This document shows positions 25,128 through 33,222 of a stretch of 64,000 nt of DNA, piece by piece. Made by a program: the position numbers and the translations under genes. The notes under the pieces were generated by a model. The model searched no databases and was not told where the DNA came from. It worked only from the letters and a program-made list of their open reading frames with translations. Source of the stretch: an uncultured Schaedlerella sp. (GTDB lineage Bacteria; Bacillota; Clostridia; Lachnospirales; Lachnospiraceae); assembly GCA_934435195.1 (NCBI GenBank), contig CAKSAJ010000005.1, positions 1 to 64,000 on the forward strand. The letters are read 5' to 3'. Position 1 is the first letter of the stretch. Every line of letters begins with the position of its first letter.

Positions 25128-26765
25128 ATGATTAGTGCAAACAACGTAACACTGCGCGTCGGGAAGAAAGCGCTGTTTGAAGATGTTAATATCAAATTTA
25201 CTGAAGGAAACTGTTATGGAATGATCGGTGCCAACGGTGCCGGAAAATCTACATTCTTAAAAATTCTTTCCGGACAGATTGAACCAACAAACGGAGAAAT
25301 CGTGATCACTCCGGGACAGAGACTTTCTTTCCTGCAGCAGGATCATTTCAAATATGACGATTATCTTGTATTGGATACCGTTATTATGGGGAATGCCCGT
25401 CTGTATGAAATTATGAAAGAAAAAGAAGAAATTTATGCCAAAGAAGATTTCACAGATGAAGACGGTATCAAAGCCAGCGAACTGGAAGCAGAATTTGCTA
25501 CTATGGACGGATGGAATGCAGAATCCGATGCTGCTACATTATTGAACGGACTCGGTATTGATACTGATTTACACTATAAATATCTTCGTGATCTGACAGG
25601 TGCTGAAAAAGTGAAAGTTCTGCTTGCTCAGGCTTTGTTCGGTAATCCAGATATCCTGCTTCTCGACGAGCCTACTAACCATTTGGACCTGGATGCGATT
25701 GCCTGGCTTGAAGAGTTCTTGATCAACTTCGAGAACACTGTTATTGTTGTATCCCATGACCGTTATTTCTTAAATAAGGTCTGTACACAGATTGCCGATA
25801 TTGATTATGGTAAAATCCAGTTATACGCCGGTAACTATGATTTCTGGTATGAATCCAGTCAGCTTTTGATCCGTCAGATGAAAGAAGCAAACAAAAAGAA
25901 AGAGGAAAAAATCAAAGAATTACAGGAGTTCATTTCTCGATTCAGTGCCAATGCTTCTAAATCTAAACAGGCTACTTCAAGAAAACGTGCTCTTGAAAAA
26001 ATCGAACTGGATGAGATCAAACCTTCCAGCAGAAAATATCCTTATATTGATTTCCGACCAAATCGTGAGATTGGTAATGAAGTATTATCTGTTGAAGGAA
26101 TTTCAAAAACAATTGATGGTGTAAAAGTTTTGGATAACATTTCCTTTACTCTAAACCATGATGACAAAGTTGCCTTTGTCGGAAGCAACGAACTTGCAAA
26201 GACAGTTCTGTTTAAGATTCTGATCGGTGAGATGGAACCGGACGAAGGTGTTTATAAGTGGGGAATCACAACTTCTCAGGCATATTTCCCAAAAGATTTT
26301 GGCGGAGAATTCGATAATGATTATACAATCACAGAATGGCTGACACAGTATTCAGAAAACAAAGATGCTACTTATGTCAGAGGATTCCTTGGTCGTATGC
26401 TCTTTGCCGGAGATGATGGTGTAAAACGTCTGAAAGTTTTATCCGGTGGTGAGAAAGTTCGTTGTCTTTTATCTAAGATGATGATTTCCGGTGCTAATGT
26501 ATTGCTCTTAGATGAGCCTACTAACCATTTAGATATGGAGTCTATCACTGCACTCAACAACGGTATGATCAAATTCCCTGGTGTTCTTTTATTTACATCT
26601 CGTGACCACCAGATTGTACAGACAACAGCTAACCGTATCATGGAGATTGTTCCTGGCGGTAAACTGATCGATAAGATCACAACTTACGATGAGTATCTTG
26701 AAAATGACGAGATGGCAAGAAAGAGACAGACTTACACTGTAGATAAAGAGGACGATGAAGATTAA
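25128..26765 (+). CDS. ABC-F family ATPase, YkpA/YbiT-like
   Basis: A cytoplasmic tandem ATPase of the ABC-F group, whose members act on ribosomes. NBD1 has Walker A GANGAGKST near 38, a variant signature LTGAEKVKV near 161, LLLDEPTNHLD and H-loop VVSHDRY. A charged linker follows (about 245-310), with the KQATSRKRALEK motif. NBD2 has a degenerate Walker A (GSNELAKT near 357), a good signature LSGGEKVRC, LLLDEPTNHLD, and a variant H-loop FTSRDHQ. The defects all fall in one composite ATP site. AAAGGAG precedes the ATG. It has no transmembrane segments. Confidence 0.9.
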   Translation: MISANNVTLRVGKKALFEDVNIKFTEGNCYGMIGANGAGKSTFLKILSGQIEPTNGEIVITPGQRLSFLQQDHFKYDDYLVLDTVIMGNARLYEIMKEKEEIYAKEDFTDEDGIKASELEAEFATMDGWNAESDAATLLNGLGIDTDLHYKYLRDLTGAEKVKVLLAQALFGNPDILLLDEPTNHLDLDAIAWLEEFLINFENTVIVVSHDRYFLNKVCTQIADIDYGKIQLYAGNYDFWYESSQLLIRQMKEANKKKEEKIKELQEFISRFSANASKSKQATSRKRALEKIELDEIKPSSRKYPYIDFRPNREIGNEVLSVEGISKTIDGVKVLDNISFTLNHDDKVAFVGSNELAKTVLFKILIGEMEPDEGVYKWGITTSQAYFPKDFGGEFDNDYTITEWLTQYSENKDATYVRGFLGRMLFAGDDGVKRLKVLSGGEKVRCLLSKMMISGANVLLLDEPTNHLDMESITALNNGMIKFPGVLLFTSRDHQIVQTTANRIMEIVPGGKLIDKITTYDEYLENDEMARKRQTYTVDKEDDED

Positions 26766-26799
26766 TTTACTTACTTTTTTAATCAGTGCATAAAATTTA

Positions 26800-26836
26800 A
26801 GAGCTTCGGATGATGTGTTCGTCCGAAGCTCTTTTT
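26800..26836. terminator. Terminator between the ABC-F and histidine phosphatase genes
   Basis: AGAGCTTCGGA and TCCGAAGCTCT pair (11 bp). TTTTT follows on the plus strand, and a weaker T-rich stretch follows on the minus strand, so it may serve both convergent units. Confidence 0.85.
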
Positions 26837-26845
26837 ATCTGGTTT

Positions 26846-27493
26846 TTATTTTCCTACTTTCCATGTGCGAACCTGTTCTTTGTAATAAATTACATTTTCT
26901 TTTATGATTTCCGGATTTCCTTCCTTCACATCTACCATTGTAACTGCACAATTTGCCGGAACTCCATTTTCCCAAAATGTCGCCACATCAAAATTTTTTT
27001 TGATATTGTTCAATAATGCCGTCATTGCAGCACCATGTGTAGTAACCAGAACATTCTTCTGAGATAGTTCCTTGTTTTCACACAGCTCACGCAAAAACTC
27101 TCCTGTCCTTTTCATCAACTGTGGTACAGTTTCTCCACCATCTATGGGAACATAATTTTCAGTATCTACAAAAAATTTATTAAACTCTCCACTTTTTGGA
27201 TCCATCTGTTCCCCGCCTATGCACATACCTTCATAACCGCCGAAACAAATTTCCTGGATTCGTTTATCTTCTTTTATTTTTATATTACGTCCTTTCAAAA
27301 TCACTTCCGCTGTCTTTTTTGCTCTGCTAAGCGGACTGGAATATGCTGCATCAAATCTGATATTCTTCAAGCCGTCCGCCGTCTCTTCTGCGAGATGGAT
27401 TCCATATTCATTTAACGGAATATCGACAGCCCCCTGTACTTTATGCTCTTTGTTCCAATCTGTCTCTCCATGTCGTACAATATAAATCAGCAT
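26846..27493 (-). CDS. Histidine phosphatase family protein (phosphoglycerate mutase-like)
   Basis: A 215-residue phosphatase of the dPGM-like superfamily. It has the phosphohistidine motif RHGETDWN at 8-15, the second catalytic region SSPLSRAKKTAE near 52-63, and the histidine in VTTHGAAM near 150. Substrates in this group vary and cannot be read from sequence. It is the last of four closely packed genes (spacings 12, 18 and 19 bases) that include an orphan sugar-binding protein and a GH13 homologue, hinting at a carbohydrate phosphate substrate. Confidence 0.88.
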   Translation of the reverse strand: MLIYIVRHGETDWNKEHKVQGAVDIPLNEYGIHLAEETADGLKNIRFDAAYSSPLSRAKKTAEVILKGRNIKIKEDKRIQEICFGGYEGMCIGGEQMDPKSGEFNKFFVDTENYVPIDGGETVPQLMKRTGEFLRELCENKELSQKNVLVTTHGAAMTALLNNIKKNFDVATFWENGVPANCAVTMVDVKEGNPEIIKENVIYYKEQVRTWKVGK

Positions 27494-27512
27494 TGTTTTC
27501 TCCTCTTTTTCT

Positions 27513-28061
27513 CTAATATGAGAAATTTTTATCCTTCAGCACAACTTTTTTGATATATTCAAACGTTTCTGCCTCTCCTTTGTCTGCCAACATCCGAAGC
27601 AATTTTTCCAAAAGTGCTTTTGTATCTTCATGCATCACATATCCATCTGTTCCTCCATGTGTAAAATATTCCAGCGGATCAGAATCTTTGTATGCATCTC
27701 CTTTATACACCTTGCTTGCCGCAATACGATCCAGTACCATCTCCACCACATAATTTTTTGGCATCTTCATACCGATCAGAGCTTTTTTCCCATCAAGTCC
27801 GTAATCGATCCAATATTCATAATGATGCTTATTTCTTCCTTTATGATGAAGCCAGGCTGAAGAATAACCAAGCGTCTCTCTTTCCGCATTATTAGGACTT
27901 CTTGTGCCCTGATAATATTTACATCCCACCCTGAATTCTGTCCAGCCGTATTTTGACATATCATGCAGTAATCCCTGTCGATATAATCCTACGCGAAAAC
28001 ACTCTTTCATAACTAATATTTTGTGTTTTGTAATTGTCCGAAAATGTTGTACTGCTTTCAA
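27513..28061 (-). CDS. DUF5662-like protein of unknown function
   Basis: A 182-residue cytoplasmic protein with many conserved-looking histidines and aromatics: TITKHK near 10, GLLHDMSKYGWTEF near 30-43, KYYQGTRSPN near 48-57, and AWLHHKGRNKHHYEYW near 69-84. The HD and HH pairs suggest a metal site of HD-domain type. I associate the pattern with DUF5662, from memory. It is packed between the GH13 homologue (18 bases) and the histidine phosphatase (19 bases). Confidence 0.72.
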   Translation of the reverse strand: MKAVQHFRTITKHKILVMKECFRVGLYRQGLLHDMSKYGWTEFRVGCKYYQGTRSPNNAERETLGYSSAWLHHKGRNKHHYEYWIDYGLDGKKALIGMKMPKNYVVEMVLDRIAASKVYKGDAYKDSDPLEYFTHGGTDGYVMHEDTKALLEKLLRMLADKGEAETFEYIKKVVLKDKNFSY

Positions 28062-28079
28062 AATATCTTCCTACTTTCT

Positions 28080-29777
28080 TTATTTTCCACACAATACTAC
28101 GATACTTCTCTCATTAAGCCGAACTGTTTTCTGCATTTCCTCCAGCTTTTCATCGAAATCTTCTGTTGCTGTATCCATAACACGATACCATTTTTTTCCT
28201 TTTGGTAAGGATGGCAACGCGAACGTATGCTTTAACCAGTGCATATTGTAGGCTATATAACATGTATCCTGCTTTGCTTCATTATCACAATATAATACAC
28301 CAAGCTGCCTGCTGTAAACAGCTGCCGGCGTCTGCCAGGCCAATTCTCCATGAAATGAAATATCCGGAAGCCCACATGCTGTCTTATCCATCCCTAACAA
28401 TGGCATTTTTTTATGAAGAGAAGTATGTTCTTTTCTAAATTGAATCAATGTTCTCACATATTCAAATAATGCTTCATTCATCTTTTTCTTATTCCAGTTC
28501 AGCCATGCTGTCTCATTATCCTGACAATACACGTTATTGTTTCCTTTCTGGGTATTGCCAAACTCATCTCCTGCAAGCAGGCATGGTGTTCCCTGAGATA
28601 ACAATAACAGCATCAAAGCATTGCGGATTTGTTTTTTTCGTAATTCTACAATTGCTTTTTTTCTGCTTGGCCCCTCTGCTCCACAGTTCCAACTATAGTT
28701 GTAATCTGGTCCGTCCTGATTATTTTCTCCATTCTCTTCATTATGCTTTGCATCGTAGGATACAAGATCCTGAAGGGTAAAACCTGTCTGATTCGTCACA
28801 TAATTATACTTATTATCTTCACTGGAATTATGTTTGATCGCCCAGGTAACATCCGGGATCATACCCTCATCTCCCTTCAAAAAGCGACGCATCACATTTT
28901 GGAATCCATCGTCTTTTTGGATCAGCTTAATGCCTTTTAAAAGAGGATCTTGCTTCATGCTTTCCCACGGAGCATTATATGGATTGAGTACAAACCCATC
29001 GATATGATATTCCAGCATATAATATTTCAGACATTCAATTGCCATCTGCGGCAGTATCTCCGGTGTAAACGGCATCTCTGCCACGACTTCAATACCTGCT
29101 TTATGACATGCCTTCACCATATCTTTCAATTCACGGCATGCATGACCTGAAGCACTGTAAGACGGTTTTGGAGCAAAATAATACCCTTTTCCATATCCCC
29201 AATAATTTGTCTTGTGTCCGACAATCTCTGAAAACTCATAAATCGGCATACATTGAATCTGATTTACACCAAGAGATTTCAAATATGGTATCTTCTCGAT
29301 CACGCCTAAAAATGTACCTTTATGTTTTACCTTTGATGAACTGTGTTTTGTAAACCCTCTTATATGTAAACTATATGCTATCACTTCATTCAATGGTAAT
29401 TTCAAATGATGATCTTGTTCCCAGTCATACGCTGTTTCCGGAACTCGTCCACGGATTTCGTGTTTCTGCGGGTTTGGTTTTTCTCCGAAGCGTTTTGTTC
29501 GCGAAACCTCTCTTACATATGGATCTATACAAACCTGTTTATCTATTTCAAAATTGTATTCCTGTCTGTCTGCACGAAATCCTTCCAAGCCAAGATATCG
29601 CACTTCTCCAAGTCCCTCTTCCTCCAACATATCAAATGCTTGTACAGGTTCTGCTTTTCCTTTCTGATAGATCAATAAACGACATGTTTTCCCTGCCGGT
29701 ACTGATACTGCAAAATTTGTATAACCAGGGTACGATGTTGCCCCCAGTGGCTGTGGTGTTCCTTCCACTCTCCTCAT
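28080..29777 (-). CDS. GH13 debranching-enzyme homologue lacking all catalytic residues
   Basis: A 565-residue protein related to GlgX/isoamylase-type debranching enzymes, with an N-terminal CBM48-like part and a GH13 barrel. Its C-terminal half keeps family landmarks (VSYDAKHNEENGENNQDG, LLAGDEFGNTQKGNNNVYCQDNE). The catalytic blocks are replaced. Region I, normally DVVxNH, reads EVVAEMPFTPE at 230-240. Region II, normally GFRFD, reads GFVLN (N265). The acid/base region reads LIQKDDG (285-291), where LIAEPW is expected, and has no glutamate. Region IV, normally NHDGF, reads NQTGF (329-333). It is therefore probably a non-catalytic glycan-binding or regulatory protein. AGGAGG precedes the ATG. 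It lies 12 bases downstream of a sugar-binding lipoprotein gene. Confidence 0.85.
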   Translation of the reverse strand: MRRVEGTPQPLGATSYPGYTNFAVSVPAGKTCRLLIYQKGKAEPVQAFDMLEEEGLGEVRYLGLEGFRADRQEYNFEIDKQVCIDPYVREVSRTKRFGEKPNPQKHEIRGRVPETAYDWEQDHHLKLPLNEVIAYSLHIRGFTKHSSSKVKHKGTFLGVIEKIPYLKSLGVNQIQCMPIYEFSEIVGHKTNYWGYGKGYYFAPKPSYSASGHACRELKDMVKACHKAGIEVVAEMPFTPEILPQMAIECLKYYMLEYHIDGFVLNPYNAPWESMKQDPLLKGIKLIQKDDGFQNVMRRFLKGDEGMIPDVTWAIKHNSSEDNKYNYVTNQTGFTLQDLVSYDAKHNEENGENNQDGPDYNYSWNCGAEGPSRKKAIVELRKKQIRNALMLLLLSQGTPCLLAGDEFGNTQKGNNNVYCQDNETAWLNWNKKKMNEALFEYVRTLIQFRKEHTSLHKKMPLLGMDKTACGLPDISFHGELAWQTPAAVYSRQLGVLYCDNEAKQDTCYIAYNMHWLKHTFALPSLPKGKKWYRVMDTATEDFDEKLEEMQKTVRLNERSIVVLCGK

Positions 29778-29789
29778 TCTGATGTCCTC

Positions 29790-30812
29790 CTACTGCCAGC
29801 CATTTGTTCCATATAATTCTACATTATCTTTATTAATGATAAATGTTTCTTCCTGTATTTCTTCTTCATAATCTTTATCTTCCAGCACTGCCATAACTGT
29901 TTTTGCAGCATCTTTTCCGATATTAATCGGCGACTGTGCTCCTGTTCCCACAAATGCACTTCCTTCTTTTGCAATTTCTTCCTTTGCTTCCGGACAGCCG
30001 TCAGCTCCATAAATATAAATATCCTTACGTCCTGCCTCATTTACTGCCTGAAGTACTCCCAATGCAACTTCATCCGTTCCACACATAACTGCATTGATTT
30101 CCGAGTATTGTTTCAAAAAACTTTTCATCTGTTCATATGCTTTTTGCTTTTCTCCATTCACATCAGCACGATTCAACACTTCAAATCCCGCATTGGAAAT
30201 GGCTTGTTCAAATCCTGTAATTCGTTCATTTACAGAGTTAATACCCTTATTTTCAAAAATCAGGATTTCCCCTCCATCCGGGCATTTTTCCTTCAAATCT
30301 TTTCCACAAACATATCCTGCATTTTTATTATCCGATCCTATAAATGCAGCCGTAAGATCAGAGTTTTTCACCTGTGTATCCAGATTGATAACCGGAATCC
30401 CCGCTTCATCCAATGCTTCCAGTGAACTCTCAATCTGTTCCCAGTCTACCGGACACAAAAAAACTGCATCTACTCCCATGTCAATCATTTCCTGTATCTG
30501 CTGATTCTGCTTCTGAGCATCTGCTTCAGCTCCCATTGACACAATTCGAACATCTTCCCCGATAGATGTCTCTATTGCCTTTTCCAGCGCCTGAAAATAA
30601 GGGTTGTCCAGATTGATACAACTGTATCCCAGCAAAAGTCCTGCTTCTTCCTCTTCTTGTGCTTCTTCCTGGGCTTCTTTCGCCTTTGCCTCTTCTGTCT
30701 CTTTTGTTGTATTATCCTGTGGTGTTCCTGCAGTTTTTTTACAACCTGCTAAAAGCAATGTTATCATCATGACTGCCATTAATATCGTAAATATACGTTT
30801 CTTCAACTTCAT
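29790..30812 (-). CDS. Sugar-binding lipoprotein, RbsB-like periplasmic-binding family
   Basis: A probable surface lipoprotein that binds a sugar. After the signal peptide, the lipobox LLAGC puts the lipidated cysteine near residue 24. A Glu/Ala-rich linker (about 35-57) follows, then a type I binding fold with the opening LLLGYSCINLDNPYF and DAVFLCPVDW. GTDEVALGVLQAV and YGADGCPEA are hinge-region motifs of the ribose/galactose class. AGGAGG before the ATG at 30812 sets the start inside a frame open nine codons further. No permease or ATPase gene is nearby, so it is an orphan, and it heads the unit containing the inactive GH13 homologue. Confidence 0.86.
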   Translation of the reverse strand: MKLKKRIFTILMAVMMITLLLAGCKKTAGTPQDNTTKETEEAKAKEAQEEAQEEEEAGLLLGYSCINLDNPYFQALEKAIETSIGEDVRIVSMGAEADAQKQNQQIQEMIDMGVDAVFLCPVDWEQIESSLEALDEAGIPVINLDTQVKNSDLTAAFIGSDNKNAGYVCGKDLKEKCPDGGEILIFENKGINSVNERITGFEQAISNAGFEVLNRADVNGEKQKAYEQMKSFLKQYSEINAVMCGTDEVALGVLQAVNEAGRKDIYIYGADGCPEAKEEIAKEGSAFVGTGAQSPINIGKDAAKTVMAVLEDKDYEEEIQEETFIINKDNVELYGTNGWQ

Positions 30813-30846
30813 TTTCCTCCTGCAATAATTCAAATTCACTGATTCT

Positions 30847-30874
30847 ATTCTAACTTTTTTTCATAGTTTGTCAA
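30847..30874 (-). promoter_or_regulatory. Sigma-A promoter of the sugar-binding lipoprotein unit
   Basis: TTGACA (30869-30874), 16 bases, TAGAAT (30847-30852) on the minus strand, 35 bases before the start codon. Confidence 0.65.
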
Positions 30875-30964
30875 TTCGTTTTCATCTTCTTCTTGCGTTT
30901 CATCTTTATCTTTGTTAAAGTAAATCTAGATAAATATTGTCAATACTTCAAAAAGGAGACTCTT

Positions 30965-31279
30965 ATGGAACAGAATGAATTGGGTACTGTAACCCTGTAT
31001 TTAGACAATGATGAAACAATTGAATGTCAGATTTTATGTGTATTGGATGTAAATAAACAGCAGTACATCGCACTTCTGCCTCCGGATGAAGAAGGCGGCG
31101 AAGAAAGCCCTGTATACATCTATCGCTATACACAGGATGCAGATGGTGAACCGGGACTTGAATCCATCGAAGATGATGAAGAATACGAAGCAGTCTGCGA
31201 TGCATATGATGAATGGCTCGATACTATGGAGTACGAGGCACTTGATCTGGATGCACTTGGATTAGACTCCCTCGAATAA
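30965..31279 (+). CDS. DUF1292 family acidic protein
   Basis: A 104-residue, very acidic cytoplasmic protein. It shows the DUF1292 pattern: a beta-rich start (TVTLYLDNDETIECQILCVLD), QYIALLPPDEE, VYIYRYTQD and a helical acidic end (SIEDDEEYEAVCDAYDEW). AAAAAGGAG before ATG 30965 sets the start; the frame is open upstream without a ribosome site. The function of the family is unknown. It runs convergent with the helicase gene, and their 3' ends overlap by 18 bases with no hairpin between them. Confidence 0.88.
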   Translation: MEQNELGTVTLYLDNDETIECQILCVLDVNKQQYIALLPPDEEGGEESPVYIYRYTQDADGEPGLESIEDDEEYEAVCDAYDEWLDTMEYEALDLDALGLDSLE

Positions 31280-33178
31280 CTCTTCTACGAAACGGGAAGG
31301 ACTTATTTCCTTTCCGTTTTTATTTTTCACATAACTGATTTTCAAAACTTCTTTCGCCCTGGTCATCGCAACATAAAACAATCTTCTTTCTTCTTCCAGA
31401 CCATTTTCTTCTAACGCACGTTTATAAGGAATACACCCTTCATTTGTCTGGATCAGATATACGGTATCAAATTCCAGCCCTTTTGACGCATGCATCGTCA
31501 TCAAATGGATTCCTCGTCGATTTTCTCCACTCTTTTGCTCTTTCATTTTTAATGCGTTGCTGTATTCTTCTATATGTGTAAACCATTCCTGTAAGGTCTC
31601 ATATGGTTTCGCAGCTTCTTCAATCTCAGAAAGTATATCAAACAGATCACTTTTTTGCATCTGATGCTGTGTTGCATATTCTCTTAAGAATTCATCGTAT
31701 CCGATTCGTTTTCTCAAATATTGAATTGCTGCATACGGTGCCATCTTTCCAAGCATCTTAATATCCCATTCCATCTGATCTATACGATCTATCATCCAGG
31801 CTTTATCTTTGTAAAATTTCCGTACATCATCATAAAGACTTTTTTCTTTTCCCGAAACACTGTCCCTGCTGATATAACGTTTTGGCCGATTCATAATCTG
31901 TAAGAAATCTGCCCGCGTCAATTTACCAAGTGCTATACGAAAATATGCCTGAATATCTTTTGCAATAAAATGTTGATATAAATTTGGCATATGTTCTTTC
32001 ATTTGAAAAGGAATTTTACTGTCGATCAATTTTTCCACCAAAGCTCTCGCATCTGTATGTACTCGATATAACACAGCAATCTGTTCTGCCAAAACACCTT
32101 CTGCTATTCTCGATGCAATTTCTTCTGCAATATATCTGCTCTCTTCTTCCGAATTCCTTACTTCCTGTACATGAAGACTCTTTCCTGCTTTCTTTTTCGT
32201 CTTAATTGCCTTGTTAAAACGTACCTCATTATGCTCAATGACTTTCAACGCATTTTTCACAATATTGGCTGTTGACCGATAATTAATATCCAGCAAAATC
32301 TGTTTTGCATCCGGATAGTCTTTTTGGAATTGAAACATCAGCTTTGCATCTGCACCCCTGAATCCATAAATAGACTGGTCATCGTCACCTACAGCAAAAA
32401 GATTATTTTGCGGTGCAGCCAGCATTTTAATCACATCATACTGTACTTGATTGATATCTTGAAATTCATCAATCAATATATACTGAAACTTTTCCTGCCA
32501 CAGCTTTAACAAATCCGGCCGGCTTGTAAATAACTGGTAACACAAAACAAGCATATCATCGAAATCTATTTTTCTTAACTGTTTTCGCTCTCTTTCATAT
32601 TCCTGGTAAATATTTCGAAAGATATCCGGCCGGCATCTCTTTGATTCGTATGTATCTATCTGGTTACGATTATTTTTCACAACACCGATCTCGGTGATTA
32701 CGTCTTTCAAAAAGTCTTCTTCATCCATAATCTCCAGGTCGTCCTGATGATTCACAATCTGACGGACCAGTTTATACTTCTCTTCTTCCGATAAAATATT
32801 TTCCGGTCCGAACCGATACGCCCATTTCAAAATACCATAATAGATTCCGTGAAATGTGCCCATTGTTACCGGAAGTTTTTTCCCTTCCATACTGGACTGC
32901 AATCGCAATTTCATCTCTGTTGCCGCATATTTAGTAAAAGTAATGACCAGAATTTCTTCTGGCCGTACATGTAATTCTTCTATTAGATATTTTATTCTGT
33001 TTACAATTGTCATTGTCTTCCCGGAGCCGGGACCTGCCAATACAAGACATGGTCCCTTTCCGTGAAGCACGGCACTTTTCTGTGCCTGACTAAGTGAAGT
33101 CCGTCTGGCTTTCTGCGTGCCAGTGGCGCCGTTATAAGAAACAGGCATCTGCTTCTCTACGTGGCTATCTGAACTCAT
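31262..33178 (-). CDS. UvrD/Rep-family ATP-dependent DNA helicase
   Basis: A superfamily 1A 3'-5' helicase of 638 residues, shorter than PcrA (about 720-750). Motifs in order: QAQKSAVLHGKGPCLVLAGP with GPGSGKT near 50 (I), TFTKYAATEM (Ia), LIDEFQDIN (II), GDDDQSIYGFRGA (III), INYRST (IV), MHASKGLEFD (V) and VAMTRAK (VI). The first 30 residues are an unconserved tail. Frame and AGAGGT favour ATG 33178 over an upstream TTG. It may be a RecQ/UvrD-like accessory helicase rather than the main PcrA. Confidence 0.9.
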   Translation of the reverse strand: MSSDSHVEKQMPVSYNGATGTQKARRTSLSQAQKSAVLHGKGPCLVLAGPGSGKTMTIVNRIKYLIEELHVRPEEILVITFTKYAATEMKLRLQSSMEGKKLPVTMGTFHGIYYGILKWAYRFGPENILSEEEKYKLVRQIVNHQDDLEIMDEEDFLKDVITEIGVVKNNRNQIDTYESKRCRPDIFRNIYQEYERERKQLRKIDFDDMLVLCYQLFTSRPDLLKLWQEKFQYILIDEFQDINQVQYDVIKMLAAPQNNLFAVGDDDQSIYGFRGADAKLMFQFQKDYPDAKQILLDINYRSTANIVKNALKVIEHNEVRFNKAIKTKKKAGKSLHVQEVRNSEEESRYIAEEIASRIAEGVLAEQIAVLYRVHTDARALVEKLIDSKIPFQMKEHMPNLYQHFIAKDIQAYFRIALGKLTRADFLQIMNRPKRYISRDSVSGKEKSLYDDVRKFYKDKAWMIDRIDQMEWDIKMLGKMAPYAAIQYLRKRIGYDEFLREYATQHQMQKSDLFDILSEIEEAAKPYETLQEWFTHIEEYSNALKMKEQKSGENRRGIHLMTMHASKGLEFDTVYLIQTNEGCIPYKRALEENGLEEERRLFYVAMTRAKEVLKISYVKNKNGKEISPSRFVEELFEGV

Positions 33179-33222
33179 CTTTACCTCTTTCAAATCTTTC
33201 TTTTTTACAAGTGCTATTTGAA

